Origin: an uncultured Ruminococcus sp.
Lineage (GTDB): Bacteria > Bacillota > Clostridia > Oscillospirales > CAG-272
DNA: 13,931 nt
Assembly: GCA_902782785.1 (NCBI GenBank)
Contig: CACZOH010000274.1
Coordinates: 1 to 13,931, forward strand
Direction: 5' to 3'
The notes beneath the pieces were generated by a model. The model was given only the letters and a program-made list of their open reading frames with translations, made no database searches and was not told the DNA's origin. Shown here piece by piece: positions 13,441 through 13,931 of this stretch (position 1 is the first letter of the stretch; each line of letters starts with the position of its first letter). Both the position numbers and the translations under genes were made by a program.

Positions 13441-13931
13441 ATGAACAATATTCCGGCTTTTTCATTGGGAGACCTTCTTAATTACGGTTTTTTGTATCTC
13501 GCGGGAAAAACGGGGACCGCATATTTCATAATCGCTCTCATACTTATCTGCGCCGCGGGTTATCTTCTCGGCGGCATAAACTCCGCCATACTCGTATCAA
13601 AGAAAATGTACGGAAAAGACATACGTGAAAGCGGGAGCGGAAACGCGGGTCTGACGAACGTACTGCGCACGTACGGAAAAAAGGCGGCGATAATAACGCT
13701 TGTCGGCGATATCGGCAAAACCGCGATATCCTGCCTGATCGGAGCGCTTGCGCTCGGACAGACGGGCGCGTTTCTCGCGGGGCTTGCCGCCACGCTCGGT
13801 CATATGTGGCCCGTATGGTTCGGATTCAAGGGCGGAAAGGGCGTTTTATCGCTCGCCACCGTCATCCTCATCTGCTCTCCTAAGGTGTTTCTGATCTGCT
13901 TCACGGTGTTTTTCGTCATCGTGGCGTTCTC
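13441..13931 (+). CDS. plsY: Acyl-phosphate glycerol-3-phosphate acyltransferase PlsY (3' end beyond window)
   Basis: PlsY transfers the acyl group from acyl-phosphate to glycerol-3-phosphate, the first membrane step of phospholipid synthesis. The 163 codons present encode a polytopic membrane protein. Motif 1 is SGSGNAGLTNVLRTYG (about 62-77), with the conserved serine, Asn and Arg. Motif 2 is GHMWPVWFGFKGGKGV (about 120-135). Both are characteristic of PlsY. About 30 residues before the first GGINSA segment are longer than in many homologues. The reading frame is open to the last base, so the third motif and the C-terminus lie outside. ATG 13441 follows the der stop by one base and has GGTGA five bases before it. 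Confidence 0.95.
   Translation, partial: MNNIPAFSLGDLLNYGFLYLAGKTGTAYFIIALILICAAGYLLGGINSAILVSKKMYGKDIRESGSGNAGLTNVLRTYGKKAAIITLVGDIGKTAISCLIGALALGQTGAFLAGLAATLGHMWPVWFGFKGGKGVLSLATVILICSPKVFLICFTVFFVIVAF

Noticed and set aside
1..13931. CRISPR arrays, insertion sequences, tRNA or rRNA genes, attachment sites
   Set aside because: No regularly spaced repeats, transposase or integrase motifs, or cloverleaf-type sequences were noticed on either strand.

Overview
The window looks like chromosomal core DNA of an endospore-forming, Gram-positive Clostridia-type bacterium. It carries the complete spoIIAA-spoIIAB-sigF forespore switch, the clostridial run of a PDZ/radical-SAM/DUF512 protein, der and plsY, and ECF-type (not TonB-type) vitamin transport. 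Base composition is moderately GC-rich, with conspicuous use of ATA for isoleucine throughout. I see no transposase, phage gene, CRISPR array, tRNA or rRNA. All assignments come from reading the translated sequence and recalled family motifs; no database search was possible.

Layout. (1) 60-1680, + strand: spoIIAA, spoIIAB and sigF, preceded by a perfect inverted repeat that resembles paired Spo0A boxes. (2) 1699-4003, + strand: a consensus sigma-A promoter and a two-gene unit, made of a lipoprotein with a CX5R tyrosine-phosphatase domain and a secreted protein with Ig-like repeats. It ends at a strong bidirectional terminator (4012-4045). (3) 4062-9660, - strand: a five-gene operon read leftward. 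A leader resembling a class-II cobalamin riboswitch, followed by a terminator-type expression platform, precedes two membrane-anchored surface proteins, an EcfT, a fused double EcfA ATPase and an S-component. (4) 9719-10532, - strand: yceD (DUF177) and rpmF from a textbook TTGACA-17-TATAAT promoter. (5) 10637-13931, + strand: the PDZ/rSAM/DUF512 protein, der, and plsY cut by the window end.

The most interesting part is region 3. The 477-residue protein joins an alpha/alpha-toroid domain to a DUF4430 domain. These are the two modules of animal intrinsic factor and transcobalamin, which clamp cobalamin between them. Here they are separated by a two-helix membrane hairpin that would leave both outside the cell. 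The 265-residue protein upstream looks like a second DUF4430-like receptor module on a single C-terminal anchor. With the B12-type leader and a complete ECF transporter in one translationally coupled operon, the simplest reading is a corrinoid capture-and-import system: surface proteins bind B12 and pass it to the S-component, and the double ATPase drives uptake. The cargo and the hand-over are inference; the domains, order, overlaps and leader are visible in the sequence.
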